From NCBI GenBank assembly GCA_036521075.1, contig DATDIL010000162.1:11789-75788 (forward strand): 64,000 bases of DNA. Direction: 5' to 3'. Of this stretch, positions 8,588 to 17,549 are shown in pieces. Both the position numbers and the translations under genes were made by a program. Numbering within the stretch: the first letter of the stretch is position 1; each line of letters opens with the position of its first letter. A model generated the notes under the pieces. That model searched no databases. It saw only the letters and a list, made by a program, of their open reading frames with translations, and had not been told where the DNA came from. This stretch comes from DAIDKA01 sp036521075. Lineage in GTDB: Bacteria; Pseudomonadota; Gammaproteobacteria; Steroidobacterales; Steroidobacteraceae.

Positions 8588-8967
8588 CGGGGATTTCGCC
8601 GGCGGCAGCTTTACGAGCACGAGCACCAATCAGGTGTGCCAATGTCGGCTTGTCTAAAGTAATGCCAGCCGCACGACAACCCGTTGTGATGTTCACTAAA
8701 GCGGTATGTACCATCGCGACAATGTGCCGTGGCGCCGGAGGGCGCCTGCCCGGTTCTTGCGTGGCAGGGGAGTGGACAACACGCCCAAACCTGTTCACTT
8801 AGTATCCGTGCTCCACACGCCCGGACTCGTCCGGCGCCGAAGCGGGTGGCACTGGGTTGCCTGCCCTGGCGGCCTGCAGCGCGAAGCTCGTGTACAGCAC
8901 TGGCCAGAGCCATCCGATCCGTATTCTCGCGGAGCGCGGATCCCGAGCCCTCGCAGTAGATGCCTGA

Positions 8968-9288
8968 TCAGTCATAGTCGAAACCGAGCGCGAATGACAG
9001 AGCTGCTGCCGCCTCCTTCATCTTTCTCCCAGGTAACTGAGCAATGCGATCACCGATATTGGCCTTCGGCACCGTTTGGATATTGTCGAAGTTCGCAGCG
9101 CACGTGCTTGGCAAGCCATCGGCTTCCGTCAGCACGACCTCGGTAGGGATATTGCGAATCGTGGAAGTGATGGGTGCAACCGTGACCGAGTGCAGCACTG
9201 CGATGGCAGAGTCGCGTGTCAGGATGAGTACGGGTCGCCTCTTGTCGGGACTTTTGAACGTGTACCAGCACACGTCGCCGCGGTTCAC
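8968..9288 (-). CDS. MazF/PemK-type toxin
   Basis: This 106-residue protein has MazF features: N-terminal RGDVCWYTF, the RRPVLILTRD strand, VAPITSTIRNIPTEV, and ADGLPSTCAANFDNIQTVPK with the conserved Ser-Thr. Such toxins are sequence-specific mRNA interferases. It overlaps the upstream antitoxin by 4 bp. A damaged copy of this pair is present at 19585-19846. Confidence 0.88.
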   Translation of the reverse strand: MNRGDVCWYTFKSPDKRRPVLILTRDSAIAVLHSVTVAPITSTIRNIPTEVVLTEADGLPSTCAANFDNIQTVPKANIGDRIAQLPGRKMKEAAAALSFALGFDYD

Positions 9289-9518
9289 CGAGTGCCCCAG
9301 TCCTGTTCGCCGAGCCAGCTGTTAAATTCGCCGGGCATAACGGGGTTGGCTGTGTAACCTGCTGCGTGCCGGATCTCCTCCTCCCGAATCTGCTGTCGCT
9401 GGATTTCGGCCTCGAGCGCATTTCGAATAAACGCCGAACGAGTGGTCTTCCGGGCTTTGGTTATCTTGTCGACGCTCTTTAGCAGACGCTCGTCGATAGT
9501 CATCTGGATCGTCTTCAT
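9285..9518 (-). CDS. Ribbon-helix-helix antitoxin of MazF pair
   Basis: From ATG 9518 this is a 77-residue protein beginning MKTIQMTIDERLLKSVDKI, a ribbon-helix-helix, with a charged C-terminal tail (PGEFNSWLGEQDWG) of the kind that neutralises MazF. The frame extends upstream to 9578, but that would place the operator inside the gene and adds no recognisable residues. It is the first gene of the operon and is expected to autoregulate through 9519-9550. Confidence 0.82.
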   Translation of the reverse strand: MKTIQMTIDERLLKSVDKITKARKTTRSAFIRNALEAEIQRQQIREEEIRHAAGYTANPVMPGEFNSWLGEQDWGTR

Positions 9519-9550
9519 ATGTGGAAGGCAATGTGGAGCCGAGTCCACAT
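9519..9550 (-). promoter_or_regulatory. Operator of the MazF/antitoxin pair
   Basis: ATGTGGA occurs at 9519-9525 and 9531-9537, and its inverse TCCACAT at 9544-9550. The last two form a 7-bp inverted repeat with a 6-bp gap. The repeats abut the antitoxin ATG at 9518 and are spaced about 12 bp, as expected for stacked ribbon-helix-helix dimers. Confidence 0.5.
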
Positions 9551-9665
9551 CATACACCGCATCGACCGGTGAACCCATCCTGGCCCTGAAAACTGCGGGA
9601 GATTTGCGGGACGGAGTCGAGCTCGGTTGTGCTTCGTGGTGCTAACGTGCAACGGGACCACTCGG

Positions 9666-9686
9666 CTAAGTTATTGAAGTTAAAAG
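9666..9686 (+). repeat. TAAGTNATTGAA box, copy 1
   Basis: A short AT-rich box (TAAGTTATTGAAGTTAAAAG) lies 46 bp, start to start, upstream of the TAATGCCGGGGTC part of the right tRNA-Met repeat. Related boxes occur at 49111, 53672, 56240 and, degenerate, 57547. It may belong to the recombination site or to a wider repeat family. Confidence 0.45.
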
Positions 9687-9708
9687 AATAGATCAGCCAA
9701 GGACCAAG

Positions 9709-9753
9709 CTCATAATGCCGGGGTCGAGGGTTCGATTCCCTCCCTTTCCACCA
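9709..9753 (+). repeat. Right att-like repeat: 3' half of tRNA-Met(CAU)
   Basis: This is identical over all 45 bp to 3671-3715, from CTCATAA of the anticodon loop to the terminal CCA. There is no cloverleaf 5' half upstream. It closes the 6.08-kb segment whose left end holds the integrase, so it is read as the second attachment site. From 9754 to 10071 I see no gene, only a short direct repeat GCAGGTACA near 9810-9830. Confidence 0.8.
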
Positions 9754-10071
9754 GTAGGCGAAGCACCTATAAAATCAATCAGTTATAACGCGTGTGCCTG
9801 AGTCGCAGGTACATCTCGCAGGTACACGGTTTCACGCGTGATGCTGGAGAATGAACGCTCTCGCCCCAGCGTAGTTGCCGTGGAGAATCGCCCGATACCA
9901 GTGACCCTGCGAGTACTGCTCTGACCACTTCCGCGAGTCATTCAAGGGGTGCAAGCGCGGCATGCCGGTGACGGATGCCACGTTCGCAATCTGAATTCTG
10001 CAGGGAATCGGCTAAGTGCTTGACGCACCAGCCGAAACCCGAACATCCACCAGCAGGAGTACGATGGCGAC

Positions 10072-10176
10072 ATGTTCTCACCGAAGCATCTGCTCATCGC
10101 ACTTCTGATCCCGCTGATCATCCTAGGCACGCCGCCGCTGAGACGGCTTCTGGACCGCCTCCTAAATCAGCGCTGA
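10072..10176 (+). CDS. Possible 34-residue membrane peptide
   Basis: ATG 10072 opens a 34-codon frame with one strongly hydrophobic helix (LLIALLIPLIILG) followed by a basic amphipathic end (LRRLLDRLLNQR). AGGAG lies 12 bases upstream, longer than ideal spacing. The layout is that of a single-pass small membrane protein, perhaps TatA-like at its start. I know no family for it, and it may be fortuitous. Confidence 0.3.
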   Translation: MFSPKHLLIALLIPLIILGTPPLRRLLDRLLNQR

Positions 10177-10255
10177 CGGTTATTCCCCGTCGAGCTGCCA
10201 TCCCGTCGCAAACGCATCGTCATTCATTTGTCTCCGTAAGGTTCTACGATGAGCT

Positions 10256-10474
10256 TGCCTCCTCGCGAGCGCGCTCAAGTTCGGAGAATCTGGCCTGGGC
10301 GATGACAAGTTCCTGACGGATGGTGTCCTTCGTGCGCATCATCGCCACATCTTTTTTTCCTCTACGCGAGTGCCAGGTCCGACGAAAGCGGAGGCAGGAG
10401 CCGTGCATCCGTATTTGATTTAGTCGGTGGGGGATCAAATTCCGGGTCCGCGCTGTCGAGACCTGCCCAAGGCG
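10256..10474 (-). pseudogene. Duplicated 5' fragment of the primase-helicase gene
   Basis: This segment is homologous, with many substitutions, to 2395-2614. It repeats the first codons of the primase-helicase (MMRTKDTIRQELVIAQARF then SELERAREEA) and its upstream region. Homology stops abruptly after codon 28. Nothing of the zinc cluster, primase or helicase follows, so this is a fragment. The divergence suggests an old duplication or a relic of a second related element. Confidence 0.75.
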
Positions 10475-10548
10475 CAAACGCATTGGGCGCATCGAGTGCT
10501 CGGCGCAATTCATACAGATCGCGTGACTGCGGCATGACGAGGCGGGAA

Positions 10549-10992
10549 TTAGATTAGCCCCGGAAGGGAATTCGTCCAAGGATTGAAGACGTCGATCCGC
10601 GCGAAGTCGTACTCCTTCGTGTCGCGTGAAACGATCGTAAGCCCGTGGTGCTGCGCGGTGGCCGCGATGATAAGGTCAGGTTGCGAGAAAGTATGGCCCG
10701 CCTTGCGGCCCTCCTCGACCAGGAGGCGCCACTTGAACATGACGTCCTCGGATATCGCCAATACTCGCTGCTCGAACATCGGTCGCACTTTATGGGCAAG
10801 CCAATTGTTCAGTTCGGAACGGCGCGCAGCATCCGGCAGCAGTTCGATGCCGAAGCGCATTTCGGCGAGAGTGATGACGCTGATGTAAAGCGCTTCGAGG
10901 GGTTGACCCCGGACGAACGCGACGACCTTGGGTTCAGGCTTTGGGCCGCGAAGCTCGGAAATGACGTTGGTATCGAGTAGCCATGCGGTCAC
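10549..10992 (-). CDS. PIN-domain toxin (VapC-like)
   Basis: This 147-residue PIN-domain ribonuclease has the four acidic metal ligands in place: D7 (LLDTNVISEL), E44 (TLAEMRFGIE), D106 (FSQPDLIIAATA) and D124 (VSRDTKEYDF). VapC-type toxins usually cut tRNA or rRNA. The gene overlaps its Phd-type antitoxin by 4 bp and lies just outside the integrase-bounded element. Confidence 0.9.
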   Translation of the reverse strand: MTAWLLDTNVISELRGPKPEPKVVAFVRGQPLEALYISVITLAEMRFGIELLPDAARRSELNNWLAHKVRPMFEQRVLAISEDVMFKWRLLVEEGRKAGHTFSQPDLIIAATAQHHGLTIVSRDTKEYDFARIDVFNPWTNSLPGLI

Positions 10993-11312
10993 AGCGACAC
11001 GTCGCGGACGGGCAGCGACATGCGTCCAGGTTCGATGTCGGCATCACGGTAGGGCGAGGACTGGATCGCGTCGATCAGCGATTGTCCGGTGCGGCTGCCT
11101 TTGAGCCGGCGGAATTCTTCGGCGGCAATGACAACTACCTCGTCGCGGCCATGCACCGTTACATGCTGCGGCCCTTCGCTACGAACTTTGCGTACTAGCT
11201 CGCTGAAGCGCGCCTTGGCGTCCTGCAACAGCCAATGCCCGGACCGCGGCTGTGCCTGAGACGGCTTCGCCGGCTTCGAGGGCGGCTGCCTGGATTTTAT
11301 CGATCTAGTCAT
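10989..11312 (-). CDS. Phd/YefM-family antitoxin
   Basis: The 107-residue protein has the Phd core WLLQDAKARFSELVRKVRSEG, then HVTVHGRDEVVVIAAEEFRRL, followed by a variable toxin-binding tail. A basic, proline-rich 25-residue extension precedes the core. It is translationally coupled to the PIN toxin. Phd proteins repress their own operons, but I could not pick out a clear operator upstream. Confidence 0.88.
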   Translation of the reverse strand: MTRSIKSRQPPSKPAKPSQAQPRSGHWLLQDAKARFSELVRKVRSEGPQHVTVHGRDEVVVIAAEEFRRLKGSRTGQSLIDAIQSSPYRDADIEPGRMSLPVRDVSL

Positions 11313-11900
11313 GCTGACCAGAATACAGCGACTCGATTCGCGAATTCAAGGGAAAACTGCAGTGCCGGATTAATTTAACCCATTGAAATTACCTGGAAAA
11401 TATCAGTGGCCGTTCAACCCGGTCTACAGCCTAAAGTCCGCACAGCAGTGATCTAGCCGCCTTGGCGCCCATTCGGATATTCAAGCCTGACCAGTGTCTA
11501 CTACTGCCGTGGATTCTGGGCATTAACTGCGCGCGAGCGCACGATGATCGATCCGAGCGCTTTTGGTCGGCAAGCGAAATGCCCCGTCTGGTTCGTATGA
11601 AATCCGTGTGATTACCATGTGCCTTCATGTGCTCTCGTGGGCTAACTCGGGGTTCACATTACCGCGGCAAGATCGAGCGGTTCTCTCCGGAGCAAGCTGC
11701 GGACTCGATAGTCAGTTTTGCCACGTGCGGGAGATTTGCCCGAGACGAGTTCACGGTTCATCCAAGTCAGCGAGCGACCGTCGCAGACGCATACTTCATG
11801 TCGCTTTCGGGCCGAAGGAACTTCGCGGAGAACCAAATTGGCTTCCGCGAGCGCGCGAGTTAGGGGACCAGCATCGGCGCCTACGCCGCGAGCGCCACGC
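11313..11900. other. Intergenic stretch without a supported gene
   Basis: No frame here shows a recognisable protein, and the short frames lack ribosome sites. A 20-bp stretch near 11467 (CATTCGGATATTCAAGCCTG) differs by two bases from one near 3489, beside the integrase end, hinting at further shared mobile-element debris. Confidence 0.5.
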
Positions 11901-13370
11901 TCAAGGCCCGCGGCCCACTCGCGACGCTTCCGCCGCCCGCACGGTAGCGTCAGCGTCGAATGGCAGGATGTAGCCGTCATTTACATTTTGATGGGCGACC
12001 TTCCTCACCTTGGCGATATAGGCGGCTTGGCTCGGATAGAGGGTGCTGAGGTGATCGATGCTCATATCGACCGAATAGCCCCAGCGCACGCAAGCGCCCG
12101 CGCCTATCGCTGCACCCCCGGCGGGAACGGAGGAGGCGTTGGCCGGGGCGTTGTCGCCGACATTGACCTGAGTGGGGACCGCCAACTCCGACAGCTGGAT
12201 GCCGCCTTGAGCGAGGCCGTCGGCGTTGCGCTCAACATCCGCCGCCTTCGGTCTGGGGTATAGCTTGGTGACCGCGAGACGCGGCGCTCCCGGCGGCGGC
12301 TTGCCGCCCTCGGCCCAGGTCGCCAGCTTGTCGAGGGCCGACGCCACCACATAGCCGGTGGGGACGCGAGTGCCGATTTGGGGATTGGCGCATAGCGGCG
12401 CCAATGCCGCCTCCAGCGACTTGCCGTTGTCGCGCAATTCCATCGGCTCGCGGCTGGCGCGCAGGTGCTGGTCCACATGACTAGTGCCGGCCACTTCCCA
12501 GCTGCGGAATTTGGCAGAGTCGGGCTGCTCGCTGGCCGCTTCGCCGTTCAGCGTGTCGAATTCGGTGCTGACCTTGATCACTGGCACGGGCAGGTCGTCG
12601 CGGATGCGCCGACCCAGTGAGGACAAGAGGAGGAACCCGTCATAGACGCGGGCCGAGGGATTGATGGAGTTGACATAGCTCGCCAGCCGGTTGGCCGATT
12701 GGGATTCGCCCGCGGCGAGCACCAGCTTCGCCTTCAGCCCATGTAGAATGTCCACGTTGGTCGGATGCTTGATGGCTTCGCCCACTTGGCTGAAGATGTC
12801 GTAGGAGAGAGCATCGGCGTCCGTCCCTGCCGGGAGGCCAGCGCCTACCGCCACCGTCTTGCCGACATCCAATTCGCCATAGCGGGCAGGGCTGAACTTC
12901 TTGAGCGCCGCTACGCCAACGGTCTGAGCTGACACGCCCACCCAGACATAGCCTTCGCGCAGCATGTGCTCCCAGTCGAAGAACCAAACGTTCTCCGCGT
13001 CGAACTGGTTGGTAACGTTGTACCATTCCACCACCACGATCCCATTGGATCGCTTTGGATTGGCTGGGCGGCGCACGACCACGCGGGTCATATATGGCTG
13101 GGCGGCCGAAGCTACCGCCCCGTCCTTCATCGGATCGGCGATGCTGTAGGTATCGGCAGCGCCGCGCACGAAAAACTCTTCCTCGACATAGCCATGCTGC
13201 GCCAGATCGTGATTGGAAGAGAAAAAGATGTAGTTGTGGGCGGGGGATCCCGGCACATCCGATGCCGCGATAGGGCCGTTGATCTCGGGGACCGGCACGC
13301 CCGCTGAAGCGGGCAATGTCGCCAAGCCCAAAGCCACACCTAGAAGCAAGCTCAGTTGGCTAGACCGCAT
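11901..13370 (-). CDS. Exported alpha/beta-hydrolase domain protein
   Basis: From ATG 13370 this is a 489-residue protein with a signal peptide (MRSSQLSLLLGVALGLATLP, then ASA) and a full-length alpha/beta-hydrolase domain of the Abhydrolase_10-like group. The putative nucleophile motif is LAAGESQSANRL and the late His lies in AGTSHVDQHL. A good purine-rich ribosome site (GGAGGGG) precedes 13370, and the frame's extension to 13532 adds nothing recognisable, so that start was rejected. Substrate unknown; relatives are uncharacterised esterase-like enzymes. It is divergent from the DUF1592 operon. Confidence 0.8.
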   Translation of the reverse strand: MRSSQLSLLLGVALGLATLPASAGVPVPEINGPIAASDVPGSPAHNYIFFSSNHDLAQHGYVEEEFFVRGAADTYSIADPMKDGAVASAAQPYMTRVVVRRPANPKRSNGIVVVEWYNVTNQFDAENVWFFDWEHMLREGYVWVGVSAQTVGVAALKKFSPARYGELDVGKTVAVGAGLPAGTDADALSYDIFSQVGEAIKHPTNVDILHGLKAKLVLAAGESQSANRLASYVNSINPSARVYDGFLLLSSLGRRIRDDLPVPVIKVSTEFDTLNGEAASEQPDSAKFRSWEVAGTSHVDQHLRASREPMELRDNGKSLEAALAPLCANPQIGTRVPTGYVVASALDKLATWAEGGKPPPGAPRLAVTKLYPRPKAADVERNADGLAQGGIQLSELAVPTQVNVGDNAPANASSVPAGGAAIGAGACVRWGYSVDMSIDHLSTLYPSQAAYIAKVRKVAHQNVNDGYILPFDADATVRAAEASRVGRGP

Positions 13371-13786
13371 CCGCCACCCCTCCACGAAATTCGAGCGAAT
13401 AGTCACCGCCTTCCGATCGGGCATCAAGAAACTTGTCGACTTATCCACCATTTCTTTGAGAAAGGGATTTTCCGCCTCTGGCGGGTCAGGAAATCCATCG
13501 ATTTTTCCCGCATGTAGCCGCAGCAGCGGCATAGGTAGCCACGCCCCGGCCGATCCCGGGGGAATACGGTGTTTCCAGTACGCCAGCTAAGCTTCAGGCT
13601 TAGCTCAAGGTCAAATCGCACCCTGCGAACTAAAAGTGCTGTGCATTCAACAAGCCGGATGTCTCCCCCCAACGTGCCTACAATCTGACCTCGGATAGAG
13701 AGGGCCACCGGTGGGGGCCGTACCCGGCAGACCCGCTATAGTCGTGTGACGATGCTTCCTCAGTCATCGTTGCAGGCAGGAATGTT

Positions 13787-16192
13787 ATGCGGATTATGAC
13801 TCGGTTAAAACGCGCCTCCCACGGTATGTTCATCCTCGCGGGGGCCATCGTCATCACTCAAGCCGCCGTGGCCCACGACGGGAGCGTGGACAGTGAAGCG
13901 CTGATCGACAAGTACTGCGCCGTCTGTCACAACTCCAACGACTATGCCGGCGGGGTCGATTTGGAATTCGCCGATGCCACCAGCATCGCCGAACGGCCGC
14001 AAATCGGTGAGAAAATGATCAAACGCTTGCGCGCCGGCATGATGCCGCCGGCTGGGAAGGCGCGCCCCGATTACGACACAGTGCAGCGGCTGGCGCAGAG
14101 TCTGGAGGAGAGCATCGACAAGAGAGCGAGCACCCGGAGTCCCCATCCGTTGGCGCCGGGCCTGCATCGCCTCAACCGCACCGAATACACCAACGCGATC
14201 CGCGATCTGTTGGCGCTCGAGATCGACGCCGCCAAGTTCCTGCCGTCCGACGACTCCAGTCACGGCTTCGACAACATGGCCGGCACGCTGACCACGTCGC
14301 CGGCGTTGATGGAGGCGTATCTGTCGGCGGCTGGCAACATTAGCCGTCTGGCGATCGGCACCGAGACGGCGCCGACGCTGGCTGTGTTCGACGCGCCTCA
14401 TGACACCAGCCAGAACGAATACGTTGAAGGCCTACCCTTTGGCACCCGTGGCGGCATGCTGATCGAACACGAATTCCCGGCCGACGGCGAGTACACGCTT
14501 ACCGTGAAGGGCATGACCGGTTACTTCACCGCCGTACTCGGCAACGTCAGAGGCGAAAAGTTGGAAGTCACAGTCGATGGCAAACGCGTGTACCTGTACG
14601 ACTGGGACAAAGAAATTGCCACCAAACGCGGTGATGGCGGCAAGACGCCGCCTGTGCCGATCAAGGCTGGCTTTCACCGCATCGGCGTGGCGTTCCTCGC
14701 CACCAGCGATCTGCCCGACACCGGAATCAACAGATCGTTCCAGCGCACGATGAACTCACCCGGCTCGATTTCCGGTTATACGTTCTACCCGCATGTGGGC
14801 CAAGTATTCATCGAAGGTCCGTTCAAGGGCACCGTAGCCACCGATACGCAAAGCCGGCGCGCGATTTTCGAGTGCTACCCGAAGAAGGCCAGCGAGGAAG
14901 ACCAATGCGCACGCAAGATCATCGCTACGTTGACCACGAAGGCCTTCCGCCGTCCGGCCAGCGACGCCGACATCAAGATAATGACCGCCTTCTACCGCAG
15001 TGGACGTGAACAGGGCGGCAAATTCGACAGCGGCATCGAAGCGGTGATCCAGCGCATCCTGACTGATCCGGATTTCATTTACCGCGCCGAGATCGAGCCG
15101 GCCAAAGTAGCGGCAGGCACTGCCTACCGGATCAGCGATCTGGAACTGGCGTCGCGTCTGTCGTTCTTCCTGTGGAGCACCATTCCTGACAACGAGCTGA
15201 TCAATCTCGCCTCCGCCAACAAGCTGCACGAGCCGAAGGTACTCAAACAGCAGGTCGATCGCATGATCGCCGATCCGCGCTCGCAGGCGCTGGTGCAGAA
15301 TTTCACCGGCCAGTGGCTGAATATCCGCGGCATCGCTGCCAGCGAGCCGGCGGTGAATATGTTCCCCGATTTCGACAGCACGCTGCGCGATGCGTTCAAG
15401 AGCGAAGTCGAACTGTTCTTCGCCAGCATCATCCAGGAAGATCGCAGCGTGGATGATTTGCTGACGGCTGATTACACCTTCGTCAACGAGCGTCTCGCCA
15501 GGCACTACGGCATCTCCGGCGTCTATGGCCCGCAGTTTCGTCGAGTCCAACTGGGGCCCGATCAGGACATGCGCAGAGGCCTCTTGGGCAAGGGTGCACT
15601 GATGACCATTACGTCCGAGGCGGCGCGTACCTCGCCGGTGAAGCGTGGCAAATGGTTCCTGCAGACCTTCTTCGGCGTCAGTCCACCGGATCCGCCGCCT
15701 GGCGTGGTGATCAAATTGGATCAGAAAGCCGGTGAAACCCCGAAGACCATGCGTGCGCGCCTGCAAATCCATAGCACCAACCCGACCTGCGCGACCTGCC
15801 ACAAGATGTTCGAGCCACTGGGTCTGGCGATGGAGAACTTCGATCCGGTGGGCGAGTGGCGCACAATTGAAGTGGGCACCCCGATCGACTCGGTCGGCAT
15901 CGTCACCGACGGGACCCGCATCGAAGGCATCAAGGGTCTGCGCGACCTCGCGGTACGCAAGCGCGAGCTGTTCGTGGAAGTGGTGACCAAAAACCTGCTG
16001 ACCTACGCCATCGGTCGTGGCCTCGATTACAACGACATGCCGCTGGTCCGTTCGCTGACGCACAACGCGGCGAAGGACAATTACAAGTTTTCGTCGCTGA
16101 TCATGGGTGTGGTTCAGAGTCCGGCCTTCACCATGAACATCAAATCAGCCCCGGTTTCGCTGTCTACCGCAAATTCGATGAAGGGGGAGTAA
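13787..16192 (+). CDS. DUF1587/1592/1588/1585 cytochrome-c-like protein
   Basis: An 801-residue exported protein. After the signal segment comes a cytochrome c motif C44-AV-C47-H48, then the module order DUF1587, a carbohydrate-binding-like middle (DUF1595 region), DUF1592, DUF1588 and DUF1585. A second haem-type motif C668-AT-C671-H672 lies in the DUF1588 part. Planctomycetes and several proteobacteria use this architecture, usually beside a DUF1552 protein. The biochemical role is unknown but periplasmic redox chemistry is implied. A Shine-Dalgarno-like AGGA precedes ATG 13787. The next gene starts four bases after its stop. Confidence 0.92.
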   Translation: MRIMTRLKRASHGMFILAGAIVITQAAVAHDGSVDSEALIDKYCAVCHNSNDYAGGVDLEFADATSIAERPQIGEKMIKRLRAGMMPPAGKARPDYDTVQRLAQSLEESIDKRASTRSPHPLAPGLHRLNRTEYTNAIRDLLALEIDAAKFLPSDDSSHGFDNMAGTLTTSPALMEAYLSAAGNISRLAIGTETAPTLAVFDAPHDTSQNEYVEGLPFGTRGGMLIEHEFPADGEYTLTVKGMTGYFTAVLGNVRGEKLEVTVDGKRVYLYDWDKEIATKRGDGGKTPPVPIKAGFHRIGVAFLATSDLPDTGINRSFQRTMNSPGSISGYTFYPHVGQVFIEGPFKGTVATDTQSRRAIFECYPKKASEEDQCARKIIATLTTKAFRRPASDADIKIMTAFYRSGREQGGKFDSGIEAVIQRILTDPDFIYRAEIEPAKVAAGTAYRISDLELASRLSFFLWSTIPDNELINLASANKLHEPKVLKQQVDRMIADPRSQALVQNFTGQWLNIRGIAASEPAVNMFPDFDSTLRDAFKSEVELFFASIIQEDRSVDDLLTADYTFVNERLARHYGISGVYGPQFRRVQLGPDQDMRRGLLGKGALMTITSEAARTSPVKRGKWFLQTFFGVSPPDPPPGVVIKLDQKAGETPKTMRARLQIHSTNPTCATCHKMFEPLGLAMENFDPVGEWRTIEVGTPIDSVGIVTDGTRIEGIKGLRDLAVRKRELFVEVVTKNLLTYAIGRGLDYNDMPLVRSLTHNAAKDNYKFSSLIMGVVQSPAFTMNIKSAPVSLSTANSMKGE

Positions 16193-16196
16193 ACCC

Positions 16197-17549
16197 ATGT
16201 TCATTACCAAAAAGCACATCAGCCGTCGCGCCGTGTTGCGCGGAGTCGGCACCACGCTTGCCCTTCCTTTGCTGGATGCAATGCTCCCCGCCATGACGGC
16301 ACAGGCAAAGACCGCGGCGAACACACCGCCACGATTCTTCGGCGGGTTCGTGCCCCACGGCGCGGCACCAGGCTACTGGATCCCCGAGAAGGTCGGCGCA
16401 TTGCCTGACGAACTGCCGTTCATCTGGAAACCGATGGAGCCGTTCCGCAAACACCTGAATATTCTGACCGGTCTGCATTCGCGCTCGTCCGAGCCGCCTC
16501 CGGGTGAAACCGGTGCCGACCACTGGGTCGCGGCCGCGTTCCTGTGCGCGCAGAAGCCGCGCAAGACCTCTGGTGCCGATGTCTACGCCGGCCAGACCAT
16601 CGACCAGGTCATCGCTGCCAAGTACGGGCAGGAAACGCTGCTGCCGTCGGTGGAAATTTCGGTGGAAGACCCGGGTTCGGGTTCGAGTAACTGCGGCGAA
16701 GGTTACAGCTGCGTCTACACCAACACGATCGCCTGGGCATCGCCGACCACGCCGTTGCCGATGGAACTGAACCCGCAGGTCGTATTCGAGCGGATGTTCG
16801 GCAGCGGCAGCACCGCCGAGCAACGCGCACAGCGCCGCGAGCGCAACCAGAGCATCCTGGATTCGGTCAACGAGAAGATCAAAGGTATGCGCACTGAGAT
16901 CAGTGTGCCCGACCGTGCACGCCTGGATGCCTTCACCGACAACGTGCGCGAAATCGAGCGTCGTATGCAGATCGCCGCCAAGGCGACGAATGCCGCACCG
17001 GAAGGTTTCGCCGTGCCGCCGGGCATTCCGCAGTCGTTCGATCAGCACATCAAGATCATGTTCGACCTGCTGACGCTCGGCTTCCAGGCCGACATCACCC
17101 GCGTCAGCACCATGCTGTTCGCCCGCGATCTGACCGGCCGTGTCTATCCGGAAAGCGAGTCGCCGACGCTGGGATTCCATGGCGCCTCGCATCATGGTGA
17201 AGATCCGAATCTGATCAAGCAACTGTCGAAGATCAACCAGTATCACGTGAAGGTGCTGGCCTACTTCGTCGAGAAACTGGCCAATACCAACGATGGCGAC
17301 GGCTCGCTGCTCGATCATTCGCTGCTGCTGTACGGCAGCAACATGGGCAACCCAAACCAGCACGTGCACTACGACGTGCCGCACATCCTCATCGGCGGCA
17401 ACTACGGCAAACTGCAAGCTGGTCGCCATCTGGCGTTTCCGACCAAGCAGGTACCGAGCGGCAACCTGCTGTTGAGCATTCTCGATCAGTTCAACATCCA
17501 CCGCGACAGTTTTGGCGATAGCACCGGACGCCTGCCCGGCCTGGTATGA
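16197..17549 (+). CDS. DUF1552 protein with Tat signal
   Basis: This 450-residue protein starts with a twin-arginine signal (ISRRAVLRGVGTTLALPLL), so it is probably exported folded. The rest matches the DUF1552 family, which partners DUF1592/1588/1585 proteins almost everywhere. Histidine-rich segments (FHGASHHGEDPN, NPNQHVHYDVPHILIGG) could bind metal and recall the sulfatase/alkaline phosphatase-like fold suggested for the family. No enzymatic activity is established. It is tightly spaced with the gene before and overlaps the next by 4 bp. Confidence 0.9.
   Translation: MFITKKHISRRAVLRGVGTTLALPLLDAMLPAMTAQAKTAANTPPRFFGGFVPHGAAPGYWIPEKVGALPDELPFIWKPMEPFRKHLNILTGLHSRSSEPPPGETGADHWVAAAFLCAQKPRKTSGADVYAGQTIDQVIAAKYGQETLLPSVEISVEDPGSGSSNCGEGYSCVYTNTIAWASPTTPLPMELNPQVVFERMFGSGSTAEQRAQRRERNQSILDSVNEKIKGMRTEISVPDRARLDAFTDNVREIERRMQIAAKATNAAPEGFAVPPGIPQSFDQHIKIMFDLLTLGFQADITRVSTMLFARDLTGRVYPESESPTLGFHGASHHGEDPNLIKQLSKINQYHVKVLAYFVEKLANTNDGDGSLLDHSLLLYGSNMGNPNQHVHYDVPHILIGGNYGKLQAGRHLAFPTKQVPSGNLLLSILDQFNIHRDSFGDSTGRLPGLV

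Noticed and set aside
8505..8798. 97-codon minus-strand frame
   Set aside because: Low-complexity ends, no ribosome site and no recognised family; it overlaps mobile-element debris.
13371..13532. Upstream extension of the exported hydrolase
   Set aside because: The internal ATG 13370 has a strong ribosome site and begins a proper signal peptide.
14756..16063. 435-codon frame on the minus strand
   Set aside because: Shadow of the DUF1592 gene caused by GC-rich third positions; no recognisable protein.
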